A stretch of DNA of 64,000 nucleotides from Actinomycetota bacterium (GTDB lineage: Bacteria; Actinomycetota; Thermoleophilia; Solirubrobacterales; 70-9), in assembly GCA_018268575.1 (NCBI GenBank), contig JAFDWF010000166.1:1-64000 (forward strand). Direction: 5' to 3'. Below, piece after piece: positions 31,648 to 39,454 of this stretch. The notes beneath the pieces were generated by a model that saw nothing but the letters and a program-made list of their open reading frames with translations, ran no database searches and had not been told where the DNA came from. Both the position numbers and the translations under genes were made by a program. Each line of letters begins with the position of its first letter. The stretch's first letter is position 1.

Positions 31648-32649
31648 ATGAGATTGACCAGCCTCTCCCACGGCGCCGGCTGCGCCTGCAAGATCGATGC
31701 CGCCCAGCTGCGGGCCATCCGCGCGGCGATCCCGGCCGGCGGCCACGACCCGGCGCTGCTCGTCGGACTGGACCCGGCCGACGACGCCGCCGTCTATCGC
31801 CTCAGCGACGAGCTTGCCCTGGTCCAGACGATCGACTTCTTCACCCCGATCGTCGACGACCCGCGCGACTTCGGCCGCATCGCCGCGACCAACGCGCTCT
31901 CCGACGTCTACGCGATGGGGGCAAGGCCGGTCCTTGCGCTGAACGTCGTCGCCTTCTCGCTCGACGATCTCGGCACCGACATCCTCACGGAGATCCTCTC
32001 CGGCGGTGCCGAGGTGGCCGCCGCCGCGGGCGTCCCGATCGCCGGCGGCCACTCGATCGACGACCCCGAGCCGAAGTACGGGATGGCGGTGAGCGGCGTC
32101 GTCAATCCCGACGAGGTGCTGACCGCAGCTGGTGGGCGCGCAGGCGACGACCTCTACCTGACCAAGCCGGTCGGCGGCGGGCTGATCACGACGGCGTCGA
32201 AGCGCGGGATCGCCAAGCCGGATTGGGTGGCGGCGGCGGTCGCGACGATGACGACGCTGAACGCCGAGGCGGCGGCCGCAGCCCGCGCCGCCGGGGCCCA
32301 TGCCCTCACCGACGTCACCGGCTTCGGCCTGCTCGGCCACCTGCATGAGCTCTGCGAGGCGAGCGGCCTCGCCGCCGAGCTCGATGCTGATGCGGTTCCG
32401 GCGTTGCCCGGCACGCTCGAGTTGGCGGCGGGCGGCGAAGCACTGGCCGGCGGCAGCGCCCGCAACGCCGCCGACGCCGAGGCGTTCACCACCTTCGTCG
32501 GCGACATCCCTGCGGAGCGCCGCGTACTGCTCGCCGACGCGATGACCTCCGGCGGCCTGCTCGCCGCAGTGCCACCGGGCGCCGCGATGGAGGGCACGCG
32601 GATCGGTGTTCTCGTCGAAGGCGACGCCGGATCGATCTCGGTGATCTAG
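31648..32649 (+). CDS. selD: Selenide, water dikinase
   Basis: 333 aa. The N-terminus SLSHGAGCACKI holds the catalytic Cys12 (Sec in some organisms; here an ordinary TGC) and Lys15. ATP-binding segments follow: DDAAVYRL, TIDFFTPIVDDP, ATNALSDVYAMGA and GGHSIDDPEPKYG. It makes selenophosphate, the Se donor for SelA. A rhodanese gene follows after 2 bases on the same transcript. Confidence 0.95.
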   Translation: MRLTSLSHGAGCACKIDAAQLRAIRAAIPAGGHDPALLVGLDPADDAAVYRLSDELALVQTIDFFTPIVDDPRDFGRIAATNALSDVYAMGARPVLALNVVAFSLDDLGTDILTEILSGGAEVAAAAGVPIAGGHSIDDPEPKYGMAVSGVVNPDEVLTAAGGRAGDDLYLTKPVGGGLITTASKRGIAKPDWVAAAVATMTTLNAEAAAAARAAGAHALTDVTGFGLLGHLHELCEASGLAAELDADAVPALPGTLELAAGGEALAGGSARNAADAEAFTTFVGDIPAERRVLLADAMTSGGLLAAVPPGAAMEGTRIGVLVEGDAGSISVI

Positions 32650-32651
32650 CG

Positions 32652-33047
32652 ATGTTCCAGGGCGATATCGAGGTCATCACCGTCGAGGAGCTGTTGGCCT
32701 CGGCCCGCTCGACGATACGCCGCTTCACGCCCGCCGAGGCCAAGAACGCCGTCGACCACGGCGCGGTATTGATCGACATTCGCCCGCCTGAGCAACGTGA
32801 TCGAGATGGCCATCTGCCCGACGCCCGAGTGGTCGGGAGAAACGTGCTGGAGTGGCGTATCGATCCGCGAAGCAGACATCGCGATCCTGACCTCGTCGGT
32901 CATCCCGTCATCCTGATCTGTAACCAGGTCTACCAGTCGAGCCTGGCCGCCGCTCTCCTCCGGCGCCTCGGCGTGGACTCGGGGGATGTCATCGGCGGCT
33001 TTGAGGCATGGCAGAAAGACGGGTTGACGCTCGATTGGGCGACTTGA
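32652..33047 (+). CDS. Rhodanese-domain protein coupled to selD
   Basis: 131 aa. Rhodanese landmarks are VLIDIRPPEQRDRDGHLPDA, the active loop LICNQVYQSSLAA with Cys, and VIGGFEAWQKDG. It starts 2 bases after selD. A rhodanese could supply or channel selenide (as perselenide) to SelD, an activity shown for rhodaneses in vitro. Sulfur transfer unrelated to Se is the alternative. Confidence 0.85.
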   Translation: MFQGDIEVITVEELLASARSTIRRFTPAEAKNAVDHGAVLIDIRPPEQRDRDGHLPDARVVGRNVLEWRIDPRSRHRDPDLVGHPVILICNQVYQSSLAAALLRRLGVDSGDVIGGFEAWQKDGLTLDWAT

Positions 33048-33299
33048 CCTCGTCCGGTAGGCGACGTTGAAGGCGACGAAGTGGACGAGGACGACGAGGT
33101 TCGCGATCAGGCCCACCCCAAGGAGATCACGAGGAGACTGGTCGGATCCGCCAGGCGCTTCGAGCACCATGGAGCTCCGCCGTCCGGGGAGCAACTCGAT
33201 CACCGTCAGGGACGTGGAACCGGGCGACCGCTGGCACGCGATAGACCGCGCCGTGCCCGACTGGGAAGATCGCGACCTCTTCTTCCGCCCCGGTTTCTT
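33048..33299. other. Scrap region with two partial frames
   Basis: On the plus strand ATG 33169 to 33303 gives 44 aa ending DRDLFFRPGFF. On the minus strand a piece with a membrane-like helix, LLGVGLIANLVVLVHFVAF, reads from about 33171 leftward. Neither has a complete gene structure. Both look like ends of genes lost in the rearranged 33-35 kb zone. Confidence 0.35.
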
Positions 33300-33701
33300 C
33301 TAGTGACCTGGGTCGTTAATCCTTTGGCAGTACACCGCGAGACCGTCGAGGATCTCGTCCGCCTCCTCGTGCCAGACGTAGGGTCTCGGTTCGTCGTTCC
33401 AGTTCGCGATCCAGGTCCTGATCGAGGCGACGAGGTCAGGGACCGAGCGGTGCGAGCCACGCCTGATCCACTTGGTGGTCAGCTCGGCGAACCAGCGCTC
33501 GACCAGGTTGAGCCAGGAGCTGTAGGTCGGTGTGAAGTGGAAGGTGAAGTGGGGGTGGCCCTTCAGCCACCGGCGGATCTGCGGCGTCTTGTGGGTCGAG
33601 GAGTTGTCGAGCACGACGTGGATCTCGAGGCCCTCCGGCACCGATCGCTCGACCAGGTTCAGGAATCTCCGGAACTCCTCGGCCCGGTGCCTCGGGGTCA
33701 T
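33300..33701 (-). pseudogene. IS630-family transposase, C-terminal part
   Basis: 133 aa matching the second half of an IS630/Tc1-like DDE transposase: VVLDNSSTHKTPQIRRWL holds the second Asp, and TPTYSSWLNLVERWFAELT holds the catalytic Glu. The first Asp and the DNA-binding part are missing because the frame begins at MTPRHRAEEF. No inverted repeats were found. It is a dead fragment. Confidence 0.85.
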
Positions 33702-33716
33702 GTCGGCGATCGGATC

Positions 33717-33872
33717 ATGTCGCCGAGCGAGCTGTGTCAGGAGCTACAGCTCTATCTCAGCAAGGTGGACTACCACGTCGACCGCCTTCACGAGGCGGGG
33801 CTGATCGAGTTGGTCGGCAGGCGCCAGGTCCGCGGTGCCACCGAGCACTTCTAGCGGCTGGCGCCGCGATGA
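33717..33872 (+). pseudogene. Winged-helix regulator remnant with in-frame TAG
   Basis: MSPSELCQELQLYLSKVDYH leads to VDRLHEAGLIELV and VRGATEHF, then TAG at 33852, then in-frame RLAPR and TGA. Relatives end VRGA.EHFYRL, so TAG has replaced a Tyr codon. The N-terminus is also missing. It is the same family as the scrap at 22316. Confidence 0.65.
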
Positions 33873-33891
33873 GTGCCCCCTCCCCACAGGC

Positions 33892-34078
33892 GCCGAGGAT
33901 GACTGGCTGAGGCGACGACAGAAGGAGCTGCTCGAGGACCCGCTGCGCGCGGAGATGTCCGACCTCCTGCGCGCGGGCGATCTCGGCCGCGGCGCGCTGT
34001 AGGGTCGGCTGACCGGCGAGCATCCGGATACCGTGATCATCCACACCGACCAACTCCGCCTCCGCGGCATTGGTAAAC
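33892..34078 (+). pseudogene. Degraded copy of small winged-helix gene
   Basis: The frame DDWLRRRQKELLEDPLRAE and SDLLRAGDLGRGAL is interrupted by TAG near 34000, then continues GRLTGEHPDTVIIHTDQL. It parallels the intact 22656 protein (MDEWMRRRREALLAHPLRAE). Its position just after the first winged helix mirrors the 22.3 kb locus. Confidence 0.6.
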
Positions 34079-34088
34079 CCACCACATC

Positions 34089-34481
34089 ATGCTGTGGGAT
34101 CCTGTCGATGCCATGAGATGGCCTCGCCGTAGGGGAAAAAAGCCCTCGCTCGCCGACCGCGTCCTGCCGACCGCGGACGGCAGCGCCTTCCTCGTGCCGG
34201 CCGAGCGGCTGGGACCCCTGGCGGAGGGATTCGAGCGGGTGATGACCTTCGACGAGGCCGAAGGCCGCAAAGGGATCTTCGTCCTGGTCGATGTGGACGC
34301 TGTCGAGGCGGAGGTGGAGCAGAACGTCGTCGAGGGAACGGTCGCGATCGAGCTGGCCGAGGCGGCAGCGAATAATCCGGCCAACTGGGTCCATGACGAA
34401 CGCGACCTGCACGAGGACGGCAGGTATTCGTTCAATGAGCTGGACCCGGAGACGGGACGGATCAAGACACCGAGAGGATGA
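34089..34481 (+). CDS. Hypothetical protein, 130 aa
   Basis: An acidic, Glu/Ala-rich globular protein with a basic N-terminus (MRWPRRRGKKPS, ATG 34116 is an alternative start) and segments ADGSAFLVPAERLGPLAEGF and GIFVLVDVDAVEAEVEQNVV. No signal, membrane helix or recognised family. The frame is clean and codon bias is normal, so it is probably real. Confidence 0.5.
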   Translation: MLWDPVDAMRWPRRRGKKPSLADRVLPTADGSAFLVPAERLGPLAEGFERVMTFDEAEGRKGIFVLVDVDAVEAEVEQNVVEGTVAIELAEAAANNPANWVHDERDLHEDGRYSFNELDPETGRIKTPRG

Positions 34482-34603
34482 GGACCGGCAGGGCGGCCTC
34501 CCGAAGATCCCGAACGGGGATCGTCTCTCCTGGTGCCCGTCCGCCTGACTCGCCGCCCCGCTGCGGGGCTCGCCGTGCTTCGGTTCTCCTGTGAGCGAGG
34601 GCT

Positions 34604-34917
34604 ATGACCGACGAGCAGGCGATCCACTGGCGGCGCATCTGCAGCGAACGCGACATCGGAGAGCTGAGCTGGAACGAGGCGGTGCCGGAGATCTCGCCGG
34701 CGCTGATCGAGGAGTCGGGTGGGGCGTTGGATGCGTCGATCGTCGATATGGGCGGGGGTGCGTCCAGGTTGGCGGGCGAGCCGCCACGGCGCCGCGTCGA
34801 TCTCGGCCGTACTCGGGGTCGACTTTCCAGCTCGTCTCCGCGGAGCCGAGGGAGCATCGGACGCCGGCAGGCGACACCCGGCAGTTCATGTACGGGCACT
34901 TCAGGAAGATCGCCTGA
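34604..34917 (+). pseudogene. SAM methyltransferase with internal deletion
   Basis: ATG 34604 begins IHWRRICSERDIGELSWNEA and reaches ISPALIEESGG and IVDMGGGASRL, the N-terminal half and SAM-binding motif I of a class I methyltransferase. Near 34790 the frame changes, and FQLVSAEPREHRTPAGDTRQ leads to FMYGHFRKIA and stop at 34917, the C-terminal end of the same family. The roughly 100 residues between are gone. It cannot encode an active enzyme. Confidence 0.7.
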
Positions 34918-35009
34918 GCAGCCGGCGACCGACCGGCCTGACGATTGGTGTTGCGAGCGCCGCAAACCCTCAAACGGAGTCGTCCCATATATGACCGGGC
35001 CTGGGACAC

Positions 35010-35609
35010 TCAGGGGAGGTCGACCCGGCGGGCGCCCCGATCGAGCGCCCGGTCCCACCAGCCGCCGAGGAGGTCGGCGAGGGCGTCGACCCGGGCGCGG
35101 ACCGGGGCCGCCCAGAGGACCAGGGCGCTCGCCGCGCCGAGGGCGGCGCCCGCCAGCACGTCGCTCGGGTAATGGACGCCGATCGCGACCCGTCCCACCG
35201 AGAGCACGGCCGCGGCGAGGAGGGCGAAGATGCCCCAGCCGCGCCTGCGCAGGACGATCGCCGTGGCGATCGCGAAGGCGGCAGTGGCGTGGTCGCTGGG
35301 GAAGCCGGGGTCGGCCGCGTGGCCGGAGAAGAGGTGGACGCCGTGGGGGTCGGCGACGAAGGGCCGCGCCCGGTCGACGATTTCGGAGATCACCCTGCCG
35401 ATCGCCAGCGCCAGGCCGGCGCTGAGCACGGCGGCGACGGCGGCCCGTCGCCAGGGCGCGTGGCGCTCGCCGCGCGCGGCCAGGAAGACGAGCGCAAGCG
35501 TGCCGGCGAACAGCGCCTCGGAGGCATTGACGTAAAAAAGGAGAGGGTCCTCGACCGCGTCGTGGTGGAAGAGGAAGTGGTTCAGCGTGTGCAGCAGGGA
35601 CCAGTCCAT
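35010..35609 (-). CDS. PAP2-family membrane phosphatase
   Basis: 199 aa. Acid-phosphatase motifs are DRARPF (first), PSDHATAAF (second, catalytic His) and GRVAIGVHYPSD (third, catalytic His), spread over about five membrane segments. Such enzymes recycle undecaprenyl diphosphate or hydrolyse phosphatidic acid at the outer face of the membrane. Undecaprenyl-diphosphatase (BcrC type) is the likelier role. Confidence 0.85.
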   Translation of the reverse strand: MDWSLLHTLNHFLFHHDAVEDPLLFYVNASEALFAGTLALVFLAARGERHAPWRRAAVAAVLSAGLALAIGRVISEIVDRARPFVADPHGVHLFSGHAADPGFPSDHATAAFAIATAIVLRRRGWGIFALLAAAVLSVGRVAIGVHYPSDVLAGAALGAASALVLWAAPVRARVDALADLLGGWWDRALDRGARRVDLP

Positions 35610-35885
35610 GCGCGGAGGTTTTCACAATTCGTTCACAGCCGCGCTCGATGGAGACGGCATCGGCGATGGCTTCCCGGCCTGCCTGATGGTGGCGAGGTGT
35701 CCTACGCTTGGCTCGTCAGGGAGGTGGAAGGGGCCCGGCGCCATCCGGGCCACCTTTTCCACAGGCCAGGGCGTCATCCCTTGCGGAGGGGCCAGGCGCC
35801 ATGCCCGGCGCGTCGGCGATCTGGCCTGCCTTGATGAGGCCACCGCCTACGGCCCGCCCGCTCGACCACAGCCGGTCCCGCGCAC

Positions 35886-36691
35886 TCATACCACGACGGA
35901 GATCGCCAGGGCGACGAGCGCGACGCCCAGCAGCCGCCGGATCGTCGGCCCCGACAACCGCCGCGAGAGCCTGGCCCCCAACTGCGCGCCGGGCAGCACC
36001 CCGACCGACAGCGCCAGCGCCCGCCGCAGGCCGTGGCCGACAGAGAGGGTGCCAGCGAGCAGAGGGGTGACGCTCCCCGCCCCCGACATGAAGACCAGGA
36101 CGAAGTGCGAGGTCGCGGTGGCGACGTGCATCGGGAAGCCGAGCGTGCCGACCATCAGCGGGACGTGGATGATGCCGCCGCCGATGCCGAGGAAGCTTGA
36201 GAGGAAGCCGACCCCGACGCTGTAGGCGATGCCGCGACGGAGCGGCACCCGATAGGTGTAGCCGGTGCCCTCGCGATCGACCAGATGGCGGGCGGCGTAT
36301 GCCCGCCCGGCACCGCGCGCTCGGCGTGTGGGCGTAGCCGGACCACCGCGAAGGCGGCCCCCGCGAGCACCACGGCCATGATCGCGTCGAAGACCCGGAC
36401 CGGGACGAAGCGCACAGCGGTCGCCCCCGCCACCGAGCCGGGCAGCGCGGCCAGCGCGAACTGCAATCCCGAGCGGTAGTCGATCCGCCGCAGCCGCGCG
36501 TAGGCAGCCGAGCCGGAGGCGGCGTTGAAGAAGACGACGACGAGGCTGATCGAGGTGATGGTCGCCGCCGACTCGCCGGGGTAGAGGACCAGCAGCACCG
36601 GCGTCAGGATGAAGCCGCCGCCGGCCCCGACCAGGGTGCCGAAGCAGCCGACGACGAGCCCCAGCAGGGCCAGGAGGAGGTAGGTCGTCAC
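35886..36691 (-). pseudogene. TauE/SafE exporter, cassette copy 2, frameshifted
   Basis: From GTG 36691 the first half closely matches copy 1 at 9838-10656. Near 36290 the frame breaks: copy 1 has GAGACCACCGCC where this copy has CATACGCCGCC, one base fewer. The second half (RRGIAYSVGVGFLSSFLGIG onward) is intact in the other frame to 35886. Apart from that base the sequence is well conserved, so the break is recent or a sequence error. Confidence 0.8.
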
Positions 36692-36721
36692 CGAGATTCG
36701 GCCATAGGCGGGCGGGCTTCC

Positions 36722-37561
36722 CTATGGCGGCGGGGAGAGTGGCCGGGGCCGTTCGGGTTCCGCCACGGCTCCGGGCAGCCCGGGGTCCCGCTGGGTCACG
36801 ACGAACCAGGCGGCGCCGACGATCGTCAGCGCGATCGCGACCCAGAAGTTCAGTCGCTGGCCGAGGATGTAATGGGCGGGATCGACGCGGAGCGACTCCT
36901 CGAAGATGCGGAAGGCCGAGTAGCCGGTGACATAGAGGGCGAAGAGGCCCGGCGGCCTGATCCGGCGGTGGTGTCCCAGCCAGACCAGGAAGGCGGCCAG
37001 GGCCAGGTCGAAGATCAGCTCGTAGAGGAAGGTCGGTTGGAAGGTGGCGTATGCGCCGTAACCGACCGGACGATTGGCTGGCGCGATCTGGATCGCCCAG
37101 GGCAGGCTGCTGGGGCCGCCGAACAGCTCCTGGTTGAAGTAGTTGCCGATCCGCCCGACCGCCTGGGCGACTAGGAGCGCCGGGGCGACGGCGTCCATGA
37201 AGGGGGCGACCGAGACCCCGGCCCGGCGCAGGCGCCAGATGCCGACCGCCGCGCCGGCGGCCACCCCGCCCCAGATCCCCATGCCGCCGTCCCAGATCGC
37301 GATCGGGCCGTACCAGGTGTGGGGCATTTCGCTGAAGCTGGTGATGTCGAAGTAGAGCCGACCGCCGATCAGCCCCGCCGGGAAGCCCCAGATGGCGACG
37401 TCGTAGACGAGGTCGGGGTCGCCGCCGACCGCGCGCCAGCGTCGCCGGGTGATGTAGATCGCCAGGGCCACCCCGATCGCGTACATCAGCCCGTAGACGT
37501 GGACTTCAAAGGGACCGAGCTGGAGGCCGCTACTGGTCGGGCTGGGGATCGAGCCGAGCAT
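36722..37561 (-). CDS. lgt: Prolipoprotein diacylglyceryl transferase, copy 2
   Basis: 279 aa from ATG 37561. GRIGNYFNQELFG signature, YGLMYAIGVALAIYITRRRW and RIFEESLRVDPAHYI are intact, so it should be as functional as copy 1. The two proteins differ mainly at the N-terminus, in TM loops and in the Pro/Arg-rich C-terminal tail. One of the two is presumably the housekeeping enzyme; sequence alone does not tell which. Confidence 0.93.
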   Translation of the reverse strand: MLGSIPSPTSSGLQLGPFEVHVYGLMYAIGVALAIYITRRRWRAVGGDPDLVYDVAIWGFPAGLIGGRLYFDITSFSEMPHTWYGPIAIWDGGMGIWGGVAAGAAVGIWRLRRAGVSVAPFMDAVAPALLVAQAVGRIGNYFNQELFGGPSSLPWAIQIAPANRPVGYGAYATFQPTFLYELIFDLALAAFLVWLGHHRRIRPPGLFALYVTGYSAFRIFEESLRVDPAHYILGQRLNFWVAIALTIVGAAWFVVTQRDPGLPGAVAEPERPRPLSPPP

Positions 37562-37675
37562 CGGGGCATTCTCCCCCGCCGGGGCCTCGGGGTGAGGCGC
37601 TACCATCGGGCGCGACCCGCGTCACATGGCCCGACGCGGGTCCACTTCGGCCAATGGCTGCGTTGTAAAGGCGTG

Positions 37676-38002
37676 ATGGACGAGACCGGCGACACGGGAG
37701 GGAGTGCCAGGCAGGAAGGCCGGGCGGTGGAGCGGCTGGGACGTGAGATCGCCCTGCTCGCGCTGCTGATAGCCGTCTGCTGGGCGATCCCCGGCCTCGA
37801 CCGCGGCTCGCCACGCTGGCCGTTCGACCTGGCGGCGGTCAGCTTCGCAGTCTACGGCCTCGCCGTGTTCGCCTACGCCCGTGCCCACCGCCGCGCCTAC
37901 GAGGGGACCGGCGACGGGCCGCCGCAGGTGGTGGCCACGCTGCTCGCGGCCATGGGCGTGGTGCTCGGTCTGCTGACGGTCGTCCTGCTTCTGCTGGACT
38001 GA
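37676..38002 (+). CDS. Small membrane protein, cassette copy 2
   Basis: 108 aa from ATG 37676. LALLIAVCWAIPGLDRGSPR, FAVYGLAVFAYARA and a C-terminal VVLGLLTVVLLLL helix match the 11659 protein. Unknown function; divergent from lgt. Confidence 0.7.
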   Translation: MDETGDTGGSARQEGRAVERLGREIALLALLIAVCWAIPGLDRGSPRWPFDLAAVSFAVYGLAVFAYARAHRRAYEGTGDGPPQVVATLLAAMGVVLGLLTVVLLLLD

Positions 38003-38284
38003 GGAGGAGCGGGTCTTTCCCCTTACGTAGGGCAGGGCGGAACGGGCCGCCGTGGCCCGGGCCACCGCCTGGTCGTGACGACCAGGACAGGCCGGGCGAC
38101 GCCGGGCGGCCACCACGCTGCCCTCACCGACGAGATCGACCTCGGTGGAGGAGAGATCCCCGACCGTCACCGAACCGGGCAGGACTCGGGTTCGCGTCGC
38201 GCCGAGGCGGGCGGCGCCTTCACCGTCCTTACATCTTGCCCCGACACCCTGGCGTCGATGAGGTGCCCCAAGGAAAGGAACAAC

Positions 38285-38674
38285 ATGATCCGACGATTGA
38301 ACAAGCTGCTGGTGACCCTCGCCGCCGTGGCGGCGATGGGTGTCGGCGGCGCCGCGCTCGCCGCGGCGCAACAGGGCGGGAGCGTAGGCCACAAGGCCGA
38401 CCAGCACAAGGTCCACAAGCCATCGCGGGCCGCGACCGCGTCGCAGCAGACCGGCGAAGGGACGGGCAACGTCCAGGAAGGCGACCAGGGCGGGGAAAAC
38501 GTCCAGGAAGGCGACCAGGGCGCCCCCGACACCGGCCAGGCGGGCGAGCAGGGCGCCGAGGGCGACGGGCAACCCGGGTCCGAGGGCGACACGGCCCAGG
38601 AATCCGACGGCCCCGGCGGCCACGCCGACCCGCCCGGAGCCAATGTGGACCACCAGTTCGAAGGAGAAGAGTGA
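38285..38674 (+). CDS. Secreted acidic low-complexity protein
   Basis: 129 aa. A signal peptide (LLVTLAAVAAMGVGGAALAA) is followed by a Gly/Gln/Glu-rich mature chain with a tandem NVQEGDQG repeat. It is likely unstructured and exported. A strong hairpin terminator follows directly, so it is a monocistronic gene. It lies just before the response regulator and could be part of its envelope-stress output, but that is only position. Confidence 0.65.
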   Translation: MIRRLNKLLVTLAAVAAMGVGGAALAAAQQGGSVGHKADQHKVHKPSRAATASQQTGEGTGNVQEGDQGGENVQEGDQGAPDTGQAGEQGAEGDGQPGSEGDTAQESDGPGGHADPPGANVDHQFEGEE

Positions 38675-38680
38675 GGTCCG

Positions 38681-38706
38681 GAGGGCCGCCCCGCGCGGCG
38701 GCCCTC
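38681..38706 (+). terminator. Rho-independent-type hairpin
   Basis: A perfect 10-bp stem, GAGGGCCGCC / GGCGGCCCTC, around CCGCGC is followed by TCCTTT. It sits 7 bases after the stop of the 38285 gene and separates it from the two-component operon. Confidence 0.75.
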
Positions 38707-38770
38707 TCCTTTACGTCCCCTTTGGCCTGTCTTTGCCGGTCGTTGAACCCGACCTGATCAGACTGCCTCG

Positions 38771-39454
38771 ATGCGCGTCCTGATCGTCGAGGACAAGGTG
38801 AAGATGGCCGGTCAGCTGCGGCGCGCGCTGCGTGGTGTCGGCATCGCGGCCGATGTCGCGACGCGGGGTGAGGACGCCCTCTGGATGGCCGCCGCGACCC
38901 GCTACAGCGCGATCGTCCTCGACGTCATGCTTCCAGGTCTCGACGGGGTCGAGACGGTTCGCCGGCTACGCTCCCAGGGCGAGTGGGTGCCGGTCCTGAT
39001 GCTGACCGCGCTCGGTGGCCTCGAGGATCGGGTCTCCGGCCTCGACGGAGGCGCCGACGACTACATGACCAAGCCCTTCCGGTTGGAGGAGCTGACGGCG
39101 CGCTTGCGGGCACTGGTGCGCCGTGATCCGATCGAGCGACCGACTATCCTCGTGGTCGGCGACCTTCGCCTCGACCCGGCAGGTCGCAGCGTCTGGCGCG
39201 GCGAGGAGGATGTCGAGCTGCCCGAGAAGCCCTTCGCGATCCTCGAAGCGCTGATGCGCCGGCCGGCGGTGACACTCTCGCGGTTCGCGCTGCTCGAGGC
39301 CGCATGGGACCGGGCCTACGAGAACCGCTCCAACGTGGTCGACCAGCACGTCCGGGCACTGCGCAACCGGATCGACCGGCCGTTCGGCGTGGAGAGCATC
39401 GAGACGGTCCGCGGCCTCGGCTACCGCCTCCGCGCCGACGGTGGCCGACGATGA
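38771..39454 (+). CDS. OmpR-family response regulator
   Basis: 227 aa. Receiver domain with phospho-acceptor Asp51 in VLDVMLPG, acidic VEDK and Lys101 in TKPF. A winged-helix effector domain (about 130-224) holds ALLEAAWDRAYENRSNVVDQ and RGLGYRLRA. It overlaps the kinase start (ATGA at 39451-39454), so the pair is one operon. The signal and target genes are unknown. Confidence 0.92.
   Translation: MRVLIVEDKVKMAGQLRRALRGVGIAADVATRGEDALWMAAATRYSAIVLDVMLPGLDGVETVRRLRSQGEWVPVLMLTALGGLEDRVSGLDGGADDYMTKPFRLEELTARLRALVRRDPIERPTILVVGDLRLDPAGRSVWRGEEDVELPEKPFAILEALMRRPAVTLSRFALLEAAWDRAYENRSNVVDQHVRALRNRIDRPFGVESIETVRGLGYRLRADGGRR

Larger units (their letters stand above)
35886..38002. repeat. Duplicated cassette, copy 2: TauE-Lgt-small membrane protein
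   Basis: Partner of 9838-12000, with the same gene order, strands and near-identical spacing, but the DNA is diverged enough to be an old duplication or an independent transfer. It lies between the PAP2 gene and the two-component system. Confidence 0.8.

Noticed and set aside
31625-31648. TTG start for selA at 31648.
   Set aside because: It would overlap the divergent selD start, and the eight extra residues are not part of the conserved domain. ATG 31624 is preferred, though not proven.
32646-33203. Minus-strand ORF of 185 codons opposite the selD-linked rhodanese.
   Set aside because: Most of it is antisense to the rhodanese gene. Only a short membrane-like piece beyond 33050 looks protein-like, and it has no gene structure.
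38461-38530. Tandem NVQEGDQG-coding repeat considered as a CRISPR-like or regulatory repeat.
   Set aside because: It is an in-frame two-copy repeat inside a secreted low-complexity protein, with no further units.
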